Assembly (NCBI GenBank): GCA_964651315.1 | Contig: CAZYXO010000061.1 | Location: 1 to 6,351, forward strand | Source: CAZYXO01 sp964651315 | Lineage (GTDB): Bacteria > Bacillota_I > Bacilli_A > RF39 > UBA660 | Length of the DNA: 6,351 nt | Direction of reading: 5' to 3' | Shown here: piece after piece, positions 1 through 6,048 of the stretch | Layout: every line of letters begins with the position of its first letter | Numbering within the stretch: position 1 is the stretch's first letter | The notes under the pieces: model-generated | Told to the model about the DNA's origin: nothing | The model's database searches: none | The model's input: only the letters and a program-made list of their open reading frames with translations | Position numbers and translations under genes: made by a program

Positions 1-14
1 GTTGTTTTACTCAT
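1..14 (-). CDS. Possible 5' end of a divergent gene (partial)
   Basis: On the minus strand an ATG at 14-12 opens a frame reading Met-Ser-Lys-Thr before the window ends. An AAGGA ribosome binding site sits nine bases upstream of it, which is a good spacing. Only four codons are visible, so no function can be given. If real, the gene is divergent from the LRR-protein gene, and both would share the 1-141 interval as a promoter region. The good SD-to-ATG geometry is the only support; chance is a real alternative in such AT-rich DNA. Confidence 0.35.
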
Positions 15-39
15 AATATCAATTCCTTACCTTATTATC

Positions 40-69
40 TTACCATATATTTATTCATTTTACTATAAT
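40..69 (+). promoter_or_regulatory. Candidate promoter for the LRR-protein gene
   Basis: A perfect TATAAT lies at 64-69. Upstream, TTACCA at 40-45 matches four of six positions of the sigma-A -35 box with an 18-base spacer. Transcription would start near 76, giving a 5' leader of about 65 nt before the ATG at 142. The AT-rich context makes chance TATAAT matches common and the -35 box is weak, so this is tentative. Nothing else recognisable was found between 15 and 127. Confidence 0.4.
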
Positions 70-141
70 TTTTAAAGATTTTTACGTTGCTAAAAATACT
101 TAATTATGATAGGATATTTAACTAATAAAGGAGTTTTCTTT

Positions 142-2220
142 ATGGAACTTAATATTGAAAATTTAATTGATAAAATAAAATATCGCGAATATTTAAATAT
201 GTATACAAATAATTTAAATGATATATTAACAAATAAAGAAAACAATTACACATTATATCACACTTATGGTGATAAAGAATTAAAAAGTATAAATATTATT
301 TTAAATGAATTTTTATCGTTATTTAATTATCGTTTAATGGTTCTAAGTAATGTTTACCAAGATTTTGAAATTGATAATTTTATAAATAAAATGAGAAAAA
401 AATTAGTTAAAAATGATGAACTAATTAGTAAAAAAAATCTGAATGTTTTAGCAAAAATAGTAGTTGAATTAAAGATATGTTTAGTATTTATTAATGAAGA
501 AAAAGTTAAAATAGTAGATTTAATAACAAAAGTATTAGCATTACAATCTGCAATTACACAAAGTAAAGATTTTAATAATAGCATTTCTGATACAATAAAA
601 CTAGAAATATTAAATAAATTTACTGTTAATATTAATGTATTAATTGCTAATTATTTACAGTTAATTTTTTTAAAAGAAACATATAGTAATAGAGTTAAAA
701 ATTTAGATTTAAATAATATTCGAGTGTTAAATGTTTCAGATATTATTTATAATGTTAGACAGATAAAATATGATTTAAAAAGGCATTATAATACATTTAC
801 TAAAATCAATAAGCAAAAATTATTAGCGAACAAAACAATATATTTATTAGAAATTAAAAATAATAATGAAAATATTCTAAAAAAGACAGAATTGGATAGT
901 AAGGAAATTGAAGTATATAGGAATTATCAAAAAAATTATTTAAAAGATTTATTATATGATATTAAAATTATAATGATTTTTAACGATCGAAATGAAGTTG
1001 GAAAAATAAATGAATTGCTTACTTCTTTACAAAAAAATAAAATTAGTGATGAATATTTTGAATATTTAAACAAATATTATAATATTTTTATAAAAAATTT
1101 AAAAAAATATGAAGATATAAATTGTTATATTTACGATTACGCTGAAGAATTTTTTTATCAAGATTCACAACATAATAGAATTGGTATTAAAAAATATCGT
1201 TATAAATTTTATAATTATTTATTAGATAATTATAAAATATTAAGTAATTACACTTCTCCATATAGTAAGAAAGATGAATATGAAGGATTACTAAAAAAAG
1301 CAAATTATATAAGAGATTCCTTATATGTTAAAGTAACTATGTATAATAAAAAAACTAAAAAAGAAAATGAATTATTTATTATGTTTCCATTTGAAATAGA
1401 AGATGTAAAAGATTTTAGATTTAAGTTAAAAGAAAAAATATCTAGTTTTTTCTATAATATGTATCCTATGGGTTATTATGAAGAGGATTTTAATGTTACA
1501 ATAACAATTCCAACGTCTGTATCTTGCATACCAGATAATTGCTTTAAAGAAATTTCAGTAATACATAAAGTGATATTTCCTTATAATTTAGAATCTATTG
1601 GCAATCACGCTTTTTACAACTGTGAAAATTTAGAAAATATAGAAATAAATTCTGTAGAAACAATCGGTATCGAAGCATTTATGTATACTAAATTAAAAGA
1701 AGTTGAATTTTCATACGTTAATCGTATAAAAGATGGTGCTTTTAGTGGTTGTGAAAATTTAAAATTAGTAAAAATTAATAACGAAAATTTATATAATTCA
1801 GAATTAAAATATATCGGAAAAAATTGTTTTAAGGATTGCACTATGCTTGAAGAAATAGAGATTTATTCTAAAGAAAAAAACTTTACTATTGGAGATTATG
1901 CATTTTTTAATTGTAAATCTTTGTTTGAATTAAATATAGACACACCAAAAGAAATTAAAGGTTGTGCGTTTTCTAATTGTTCTAATTTGGAAGTCTATTT
2001 TTCTAAATGTACTACAATTTCTGCGTTTGCTTTTCTTGGCTGTGATAATTTAAGAAAAATAATTTTGCCAAACATACGTAAAATTGCAAATAATGCTTTT
2101 GAAGGATGCAATAATTTAACAGAAATAGAAACAAATAATACAAAATACAAAGATATACTTACTTTTAAAAATAACATTTTGAATAAGCAAAATGATTTGG
2201 AGTTAACAAGAAACTTATAA
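142..2220 (+). CDS. BspA-like leucine-rich repeat protein with an unknown helical N-terminal region
   Basis: A 692-residue protein. I chose the ATG at 142 over an in-frame ATG at 106 because AAGGAG at 128-133 sits eight bases before it, while 106 has no ribosome binding site. Residues 1 to about 390 are charged, rich in Lys, Asn, Ile and Leu, probably mostly helical, and match no family I recognise. Residues 394-445 look like a short alpha/beta section. From about 450 to 672 there are about nine repeats of the LRR_5/BspA type, with the pattern I-x-x-I-G-x-x-A-F-x-x-C-x-x-L-x-x-I. Recurring 'AF..C..L' cores are seen, for example 'AFYNCENL', 'AFSGCENL' and 'AFEGCNNL'. A 20-residue polar tail follows. 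There is no signal peptide, transmembrane segment or sorting signal, unlike secreted BspA proteins, so a cytoplasmic location is likely. The role is unknown; by analogy the repeats bind a protein partner. No terminator follows, and the rpsD promoter starts five bases after the stop. Confidence 0.9.
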   Translation: MELNIENLIDKIKYREYLNMYTNNLNDILTNKENNYTLYHTYGDKELKSINIILNEFLSLFNYRLMVLSNVYQDFEIDNFINKMRKKLVKNDELISKKNLNVLAKIVVELKICLVFINEEKVKIVDLITKVLALQSAITQSKDFNNSISDTIKLEILNKFTVNINVLIANYLQLIFLKETYSNRVKNLDLNNIRVLNVSDIIYNVRQIKYDLKRHYNTFTKINKQKLLANKTIYLLEIKNNNENILKKTELDSKEIEVYRNYQKNYLKDLLYDIKIIMIFNDRNEVGKINELLTSLQKNKISDEYFEYLNKYYNIFIKNLKKYEDINCYIYDYAEEFFYQDSQHNRIGIKKYRYKFYNYLLDNYKILSNYTSPYSKKDEYEGLLKKANYIRDSLYVKVTMYNKKTKKENELFIMFPFEIEDVKDFRFKLKEKISSFFYNMYPMGYYEEDFNVTITIPTSVSCIPDNCFKEISVIHKVIFPYNLESIGNHAFYNCENLENIEINSVETIGIEAFMYTKLKEVEFSYVNRIKDGAFSGCENLKLVKINNENLYNSELKYIGKNCFKDCTMLEEIEIYSKEKNFTIGDYAFFNCKSLFELNIDTPKEIKGCAFSNCSNLEVYFSKCTTISAFAFLGCDNLRKIILPNIRKIANNAFEGCNNLTEIETNNTKYKDILTFKNNILNKQNDLELTRNL

Positions 2221-2225
2221 ATTGT

Positions 2226-2253
2226 TTGACATAATCATAAAATAGTGTATAAT
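2226..2253 (+). promoter_or_regulatory. rpsD promoter (sigma-A type)
   Basis: A perfect TTGACA at 2226-2231 and a perfect TATAAT at 2248-2253 are separated by 16 bases. This is the best promoter in the window, as expected for a ribosomal protein gene transcribed on its own. Transcription should start near 2260-2261, leaving an untranslated leader of about 167 nt before the rpsD start. The -35 box begins five bases after the stop codon of the LRR gene, so readthrough from that gene would also enter the leader. Confidence 0.88.
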
Positions 2254-2259
2254 AATACT

Positions 2260-2426
2260 TGCAAAAAGACATTTGGCAGTGTTTATTTTGATTATAATGT
2301 GTTTGTTACCATAAAGGCTTTATTAGTATTTAGGACTGCCCTAAAGAACAATTTAAACAAACTCCCTATAAAATAGAATAAACTATCCTTTTTCTTTTGC
2401 AAATTAAAAGAAAGGAGAAACAATTT
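2260..2426 (+). promoter_or_regulatory. Structured rpsD 5' leader, probable S4 autoregulatory RNA
   Basis: In Bacillus subtilis rpsD is a separate transcription unit repressed by its own product, S4, through the mRNA leader; this leader has the same position. Fold read by eye: P0 pairs 2269-2273 (ACATT) with 2296-2300 (AATGT). P1 pairs 2301-2307 (GTTTGTT) with 2356-2362 (AACAAAC) and could stack directly on P0. Inside P1 are a small hairpin at 2308-2327 and P3, 2329-2334 (TTTAGG) with 2340-2345 (CCTAAA). The P3 loop ACTGC (2335-2339) is complementary to GCAGT (2276-2280) in the P0 loop, forming a pseudoknot. S4 is known to recognise pseudoknotted mRNA in the E. coli alpha operon. No intrinsic terminator is seen in the leader, which suggests control at translation. 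The fold has not been computed or compared with the Rfam Firmicute S4-leader model. Confidence 0.7.
2386..2416 (+). promoter_or_regulatory. Hairpin that sequesters the rpsD ribosome binding site
   Basis: CTTTT at 2394-2398 pairs with AAAAG at 2406-2410 across a seven-base loop. TTT at 2391-2393 then pairs with AAA at 2411-2413. After a two-T bulge, TCC (2386-2388) pairs with GGA (2414-2416). The AAAGGAG ribosome binding site at 2411-2417 is thus largely buried. CTCC at 2362-2365, at the 3' edge of leader stem P1, is also complementary to GGAG, giving a second possible way to hide the site. Most pairs are A-U, so the hairpin would be weak without a bound protein. Confidence 0.5.
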
Positions 2427-3029
2427 ATGGCAAGATATACAGGACCTGCTTATAAAAAATCACGTCGTTTATCATTTTCAACTTTAGAAAACGGTAAAGA
2501 TTTAGCGAAAAGACCTTTTGCTCCTGGTATGCATCAAGCAAATACTCGTAAGAAATTAAGCGAATATGGTGTACAATTACAAGAAAAGCAAAAAGTAAGA
2601 ATCATGTATGGATTAAACGAAAAACAATTTAGTAATTTATTCAAAGTTGCTTCTAGTGAAAAAGGTGTTACTGGCGAAAATCTACTACGTAAACTTGAAT
2701 CAAGACTTGATAATATCGTTTATCGTATGAATTTAGGTAAAACACGTAGAGCGGCAAGACAACTAGTAAACCATGGACATATTACTGTAAATGGTAATAA
2801 GGTAGATATTCCTTCTTATCAAGTAAAACCTGGCGACGTTATTAGTGTTAAAGAACAAAGTTTAAATCACGGTGCTATAAAAGGGGCATTAGAAGGTGCA
2901 AACAGCACTGTTAAATATGTAACATTTGATCCACAAAAATTAAGTGGTACATATGTAAGATACCCTGATCGTAGTGAACTTAACCAAGAAATAAACGAAA
3001 GTTTAATCGTAGAATTTTACAACAGATAA
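2427..3029 (+). CDS. rpsD: 30S ribosomal protein S4
   Basis: The 200-residue length is usual for bacterial S4. S4 binds 16S rRNA early in 30S assembly, helps maintain decoding accuracy and commonly represses its own synthesis. Residues 3-89 form the S4 N-terminal domain, with the family signatures 'FAPGMHQ', 'RKKLSEYG' and 'LQEKQKVR'. Residues about 90-150 are the S4 RNA-binding fold, with 'LESRLDNIVYR', 'TRRAARQLV', 'HGHITVNG' and 'IPSYQVKPGD'. The N-terminus has no cysteines, so this is the zinc-free form. The ATG at 2427 is chosen because it begins the family-typical 'MARYTGP' and has AGGAG nine bases upstream (2413-2417). An in-frame TTG at 2397 lies inside the leader and is not a start. 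Codons look less extreme in AT content than those of its neighbours, as expected for a highly expressed gene. It is monocistronic, between its own promoter and a terminator. Confidence 0.98.
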   Translation: MARYTGPAYKKSRRLSFSTLENGKDLAKRPFAPGMHQANTRKKLSEYGVQLQEKQKVRIMYGLNEKQFSNLFKVASSEKGVTGENLLRKLESRLDNIVYRMNLGKTRRAARQLVNHGHITVNGNKVDIPSYQVKPGDVISVKEQSLNHGAIKGALEGANSTVKYVTFDPQKLSGTYVRYPDRSELNQEINESLIVEFYNR

Positions 3030-3033
3030 TATT

Positions 3034-3070
3034 AAAACTGAAAAAATTAAATTTTTCAGTTTTTCTTTTT
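3034..3070 (+). terminator. Intrinsic terminator of rpsD, shared with the convergent gene
   Basis: A perfect 12-bp stem pairs 3034-3045 (AAAACTGAAAAA) with 3052-3063 (TTTTTCAGTTTT) around a six-base loop. A T-rich tail runs to 3070, broken by one C. It starts five bases after the rpsD stop. The stop codon of the convergent minus-strand peptidase gene (TGA, 3058-3056) lies in the 3' arm. On that strand the same hairpin is followed by TTTTAATATT, so it may act in both directions, though more weakly there. The stem is mostly A-T with a four-base ACTG/CAGT core. Confidence 0.85.
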
Positions 3071-4330
3071 ATCCATTATTATCGAAGACATATTTTTCAT
3101 ATCTAAATATTTAAGTACATCCCCTACTTTATCAAATGTAATATTTTCCAATAACTTTTTATCATCAGTATGTAAATAACCATCATAAACTAAATTCTCT
3201 TGAATAATTCTATTAACATTACTAATATCATCATATTGCATTACAAGTGTTGCAATTAAAACATTTATTTTGCGTTTAAATTCTTCTTTTGTAATAGTTA
3301 AATTATTTAATTTATCTTTTATTTTTTCTAATAATTCATAAGGATATTTAGTTTCAGCATCCATCATAATAACTAAATAATCAATTGTTTGATAAGCATC
3401 AAAACTAATCGATGTAGCAATATTATTATCTAATATATACTCTTTAAAATCACTTGTATCACCAAAATTTATATCTAAAATTAATTTGGTAATTAATCTA
3501 GTTTCAAAAAATGTTGTATTTTTGAATTTTTTTAACGGTATTTTAACACCAACTGCTATTTTAGGAGTACTAACATCACTTTCTATTAATTCAAATTCTT
3601 TAAACACTGTATTTTTTTCTTTGCCAAAAATATTTTTCGGTTTTAAATATTTATCAAATACTTTATTATTCATATTTTCTTCAATTGAAGTCATAAGTTC
3701 ATCAGGATTAAAATTACCAGTAACTACTAAAAACATATTTTGAGGATGATAATAAGTATTATAAATTAATTTTATATCTTCGAGATTAATATTTTTTATA
3801 TCATCTTCTGTACCACATATAAAATTACGATATGAATAAGTATTTAATAAATTTTTTAATAATCCAAAATTTAAAACTGCATAAGGATCATCCATTGTCA
3901 TATTAGTTTCTTCAATAATAATTCCTTTTTCATTTGCAATAATACTTTCACTAAAATATGGATTAAATACAAAATCAAGTAAGTGATTAACATTTTCATT
4001 TATTTTACTATTACCCCAAATTAAATAATTTGTATATTCAAATGTAGTTGAAGCATTACTTGTTACGGAATTTTCATGATAATAATCAAATGATGTATAA
4101 TTTTTTTCTTCATTAAATTTAATATGTTCTAAAAAATGAGCAATACCTGCTGGTACCTTATATGTTTTATCATTAATTTTAAAATTTGTATGAATTGAGC
4201 CATAATATACATTTAGAGAAGCATGATAATTTTGTACACGATTATTAATCCAAAAATATACCGGTAAGCCAGATTTTGTAACATCATAATAAATAAATTC
4301 ATCTATTCCTTGTAATTCAATCTTCTTCAT
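3056..4330 (-). CDS. ymfH: M16-family zinc peptidase, catalytic subunit (YmfH-like)
   Basis: A 424-residue protein, close to the length of Bacillus YmfH. The inverted zinc motif HxxEH is present as H65-F-L-E68-H69. E134 and E141 in 'EKGIIIEETN' have the spacing of the distal glutamates of M16 enzymes, E141 being the probable third zinc ligand. The usual two-lobed layout is present: a catalytic lobe to about residue 230 and a second lobe after that. In the second lobe the substrate-binding Arg/Tyr pair is missing: the aligned positions are L300 and S307. The partner gene supplies that pair. The start at 4330-4328 overlaps the partner's stop codon by one base (TAATG), so translation is probably coupled; upstream there is only a weak GTGG-like binding site. 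Databases often name this family 'EF-P 5-aminopentanol modification-associated protein YfmH', after the Bacillus locus. That link is indirect and the substrate is unknown. No signal peptide is seen, so it is probably cytoplasmic. Confidence 0.88.
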   Translation of the reverse strand: MKKIELQGIDEFIYYDVTKSGLPVYFWINNRVQNYHASLNVYYGSIHTNFKINDKTYKVPAGIAHFLEHIKFNEEKNYTSFDYYHENSVTSNASTTFEYTNYLIWGNSKINENVNHLLDFVFNPYFSESIIANEKGIIIEETNMTMDDPYAVLNFGLLKNLLNTYSYRNFICGTEDDIKNINLEDIKLIYNTYYHPQNMFLVVTGNFNPDELMTSIEENMNNKVFDKYLKPKNIFGKEKNTVFKEFELIESDVSTPKIAVGVKIPLKKFKNTTFFETRLITKLILDINFGDTSDFKEYILDNNIATSISFDAYQTIDYLVIMMDAETKYPYELLEKIKDKLNNLTITKEEFKRKINVLIATLVMQYDDISNVNRIIQENLVYDGYLHTDDKKLLENITFDKVGDVLKYLDMKNMSSIIMDKKKN

Positions 4331-5592
4331 TATTTACCACTTTCTAAAATATATATTGTATTTAATTTTACTTTTTTGGCTAATTTTACAATATCATCTT
4401 TTGTAATAGTTTTTAAAATATCCATTCTTTCTTCTATTAAAGGTATATCCATTAAATGATTAAATGTATAATAACGCATTATAATAGAAGGATCATCTTG
4501 GTTTTTTTCTAATACTGCCATAATATTTTCTTTAGCAATATTAAATTCTTCATCTGTAAAATCACCTTTTTGCATTTCTTTTAATGCTTTTTTAATTAAA
4601 TTAATTGCTTTTTCTTCATTACCTTTTTTCATACCTAAACTAACCATTAACAATTTATCATATTTTAAATAATTTGAACTAACAGAATAAGTAAGTGAAT
4701 TATTTGATCGTAAATAAGTAAATAATTTACTTTCAATAGGAGAACTACCAAATAAATAATTAAATAAGTCGAATGATACATTTTTTTCTGTTTCAGTTAA
4801 ATTATCTAAATTAAATAACATTACTAAATTACTTTGAATAAATGAACTAGTATCTTTAATAGTTTTTACTTTACTAACACTTTTATTATTAACATAATAT
4901 TCATACTTTTTAGTTTTAATAATTTTATTATCTAATAATTTTTCTAATTTCCTAGCAATTTTATTCATCTCTAAATTGCCTAAAACATAAACAGAAAAAG
5001 GACTTTTATTAATTAATTCATCATAAGTGTTATATAAAACTTTAGGTGTTACGTTTTCAATTTCTTCTAAATCACCTAAAACATTTACATTAGATAAAGA
5101 TTTTTCATCCATTTTCTCTAAAGCATTTTTTAAAGATATACGATCAGCAAATTCTTCAATTGCACTTAAATCAGTTTTCAAACTATTTTTAACAATATTA
5201 AAATTATTTGGTTCTGCTTCATTATTTATAAATAAAGGATCTTTTATTAAATTAGTAAAAAACTCTAATAATTTGTCGACATAATCGCTTTCTTTAACGT
5301 ATTTTGGATTAATAAAACCTAAATTAAAACTTGTTAAAAGAACTCCACCTACTTTATTAGTAACTGCATATATACTAGGGCGATATAATTCTTCTGTTTT
5401 CTTCAAAATTTCTTTTCTTTTCGGATATAAGCGACTGCAATTTGTTAAATAATCAGCAAGTAAGGATTTATCAGACATAGCACCTTTTTCTACTTTACTT
5501 TGATAAATAATTTGTACGTAACAACTTTTAAATTTATCACTATTAAGTGTAATTATATCAAATGCTGGATTACTATATTTTTGGTATTTCAT
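4330..5592 (-). CDS. ymfF: M16-family non-catalytic subunit (YmfF-like)
   Basis: A 420-residue protein of the M16 fold without HxxEH: the matching region around residues 43-56 reads 'SLLADYLTNCSRLY', so it cannot bind zinc in the usual way. The second lobe keeps the M16 signature, with 'FGSSPIESKLF' followed by R295 and Y302 in 'YLRSNNSLTYSV'. This is the Arg/Tyr pair that holds the substrate backbone in M16 peptidases. Paired with the downstream gene, it probably forms a heterodimer in which one subunit carries zinc and the other the substrate clamp. Similar divisions of labour are known in mitochondrial processing peptidase and bacterial M16B pairs. The ATG at 5592-5590 is preceded by AAAGGGG (5605-5599) with a six-base spacer. 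It appears to be the first gene of a two-gene operon with a promoter at about 5618-5645. Database naming is 'EF-P 5-aminopentanol modification-associated protein YfmF'. The family call is firm but the biological role is not. Confidence 0.85.
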   Translation of the reverse strand: MKYQKYSNPAFDIITLNSDKFKSCYVQIIYQSKVEKGAMSDKSLLADYLTNCSRLYPKRKEILKKTEELYRPSIYAVTNKVGGVLLTSFNLGFINPKYVKESDYVDKLLEFFTNLIKDPLFINNEAEPNNFNIVKNSLKTDLSAIEEFADRISLKNALEKMDEKSLSNVNVLGDLEEIENVTPKVLYNTYDELINKSPFSVYVLGNLEMNKIARKLEKLLDNKIIKTKKYEYYVNNKSVSKVKTIKDTSSFIQSNLVMLFNLDNLTETEKNVSFDLFNYLFGSSPIESKLFTYLRSNNSLTYSVSSNYLKYDKLLMVSLGMKKGNEEKAINLIKKALKEMQKGDFTDEEFNIAKENIMAVLEKNQDDPSIIMRYYTFNHLMDIPLIEERMDILKTITKDDIVKLAKKVKLNTIYILESGK

Positions 5593-5617
5593 AAAATTCC
5601 CCTTTCGTTTTTTTTAT

Positions 5618-5645
5618 ATTATATCATAAACTTTTAATTTTTTAA
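5618..5645 (-). promoter_or_regulatory. Candidate extended -10 promoter for the M16 pair
   Basis: Read on the minus strand, TGATATAAT (5626-5618) is a perfect extended -10 element (TGnTATAAT). A weak -35 box, TTAAAA (5645-5640), matches four of six consensus positions with a 16-base spacer and overlaps the end of the preceding gene; extended -10 promoters tolerate this. Transcription would start near 5611, about 18 bases before the YmfF start. No terminator hairpin is seen between the upstream gene and this site, so readthrough from the hemW operon is also possible. Confidence 0.6.
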
Positions 5646-6034
5646 TTATGTTTTCCTTTAAGAAATAAAAGATAAAAAAAGATTAGTATTAAAATAAAAG
5701 CACCACTACCTATTAAAGGAGCAGTTAATTTACTTCCTACTATTCTACTACTTGCTTCAATTTTACTAATATACTCATCAATTTTATTAACAGATTCTTC
5801 TGTTTCTTTATAAACATATAAAGTATAATAGTTGTCATTGACATGAATTGTAACGATATTTTCTCCTGTAGTTATGTTTTCATTACCAACAATATTAATT
5901 ATATCATTTTCAAATTCTTTAATATATTCTATTTCTAAATTATGAACATCTTTTACATATACAGTGTAAATAAAATTATATTTATTAAAATTCGGACTTA
6001 TTGTGCCATTTAATATTGTTAATGATTCTAACAT
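5642..6034 (-). CDS. Small tail-anchored protein with one cadherin-like beta-sandwich domain
   Basis: A 130-residue protein of unknown function. Residues 2-76 fit the cadherin-like beta-sandwich family (Pfam PF12733): 'LTILNGTISPNF' opens the domain. A 'Y.VYV' strand, a 'G-E-N-I-V-T-I-H-V' strand and the closing 'YYTLYVYKE' follow in the usual order. A charged linker (77-103) leads to a hydrophobic stretch at about 104-125, rich in Ile, Leu and Phe, and a short basic end (K126, K128, H129). There is no N-terminal signal peptide and none can be gained: the upstream in-frame codons contain no start before a stop. The domain is usually found in secreted, multi-domain Gram-positive proteins, so a single copy with only a C-terminal anchor is unusual. 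Basic residues flank the anchor on both sides (R97, K102), so orientation is unclear. The start has AGGAG directly after the hemW stop codon, with only 14 bp between the genes. It should be cotranscribed with hemW. Confidence 0.8.
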   Translation of the reverse strand: MLESLTILNGTISPNFNKYNFIYTVYVKDVHNLEIEYIKEFENDIINIVGNENITTGENIVTIHVNDNYYTLYVYKETEESVNKIDEYISKIEASSRIVGSKLTAPLIGSGAFILILIFFYLLFLKGKHN

Positions 6035-6048
6035 AATATGTTTCTCCT

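Noticed and set aside
106..141. Upstream in-frame ATG of the LRR gene at 106
   Set aside because: It has no ribosome binding site, while the ATG at 142 has AAGGAG at eight bases. The extra 12 residues would cover that binding site.
354..2177. Minus-strand open frames at 354-584, 1614-1841 and 1995-2177
   Set aside because: All lie opposite the LRR gene and have low-complexity Phe/Leu/Ser-rich translations typical of antisense shadows.
2273..2298. Second promoter inside the rpsD leader: TTGGCA (2273-2278) and TATAAT (2293-2298)
   Set aside because: The spacer is only 14 bases, too short for a normal sigma-A promoter, and both parts are used in the proposed leader fold.
2397..2426. In-frame TTG start for rpsD at 2397
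   Set aside because: It would add ten residues not found in S4, and the region forms the leader hairpin and ribosome binding site. The ATG at 2427 gives the normal S4 N-terminus.
3056..3058. TGA of the YmfH-like gene read as tryptophan (mycoplasma code)
   Set aside because: Readthrough would add only three residues before a TAA. The two tryptophans in this protein (W27, W105) use TGG, and no complete gene has an internal TGA.
3486..5284. Plus-strand open frames at 3486-3743 and 5027-5284
   Set aside because: They lie opposite the well-supported M16 genes and show no recognisable family features.
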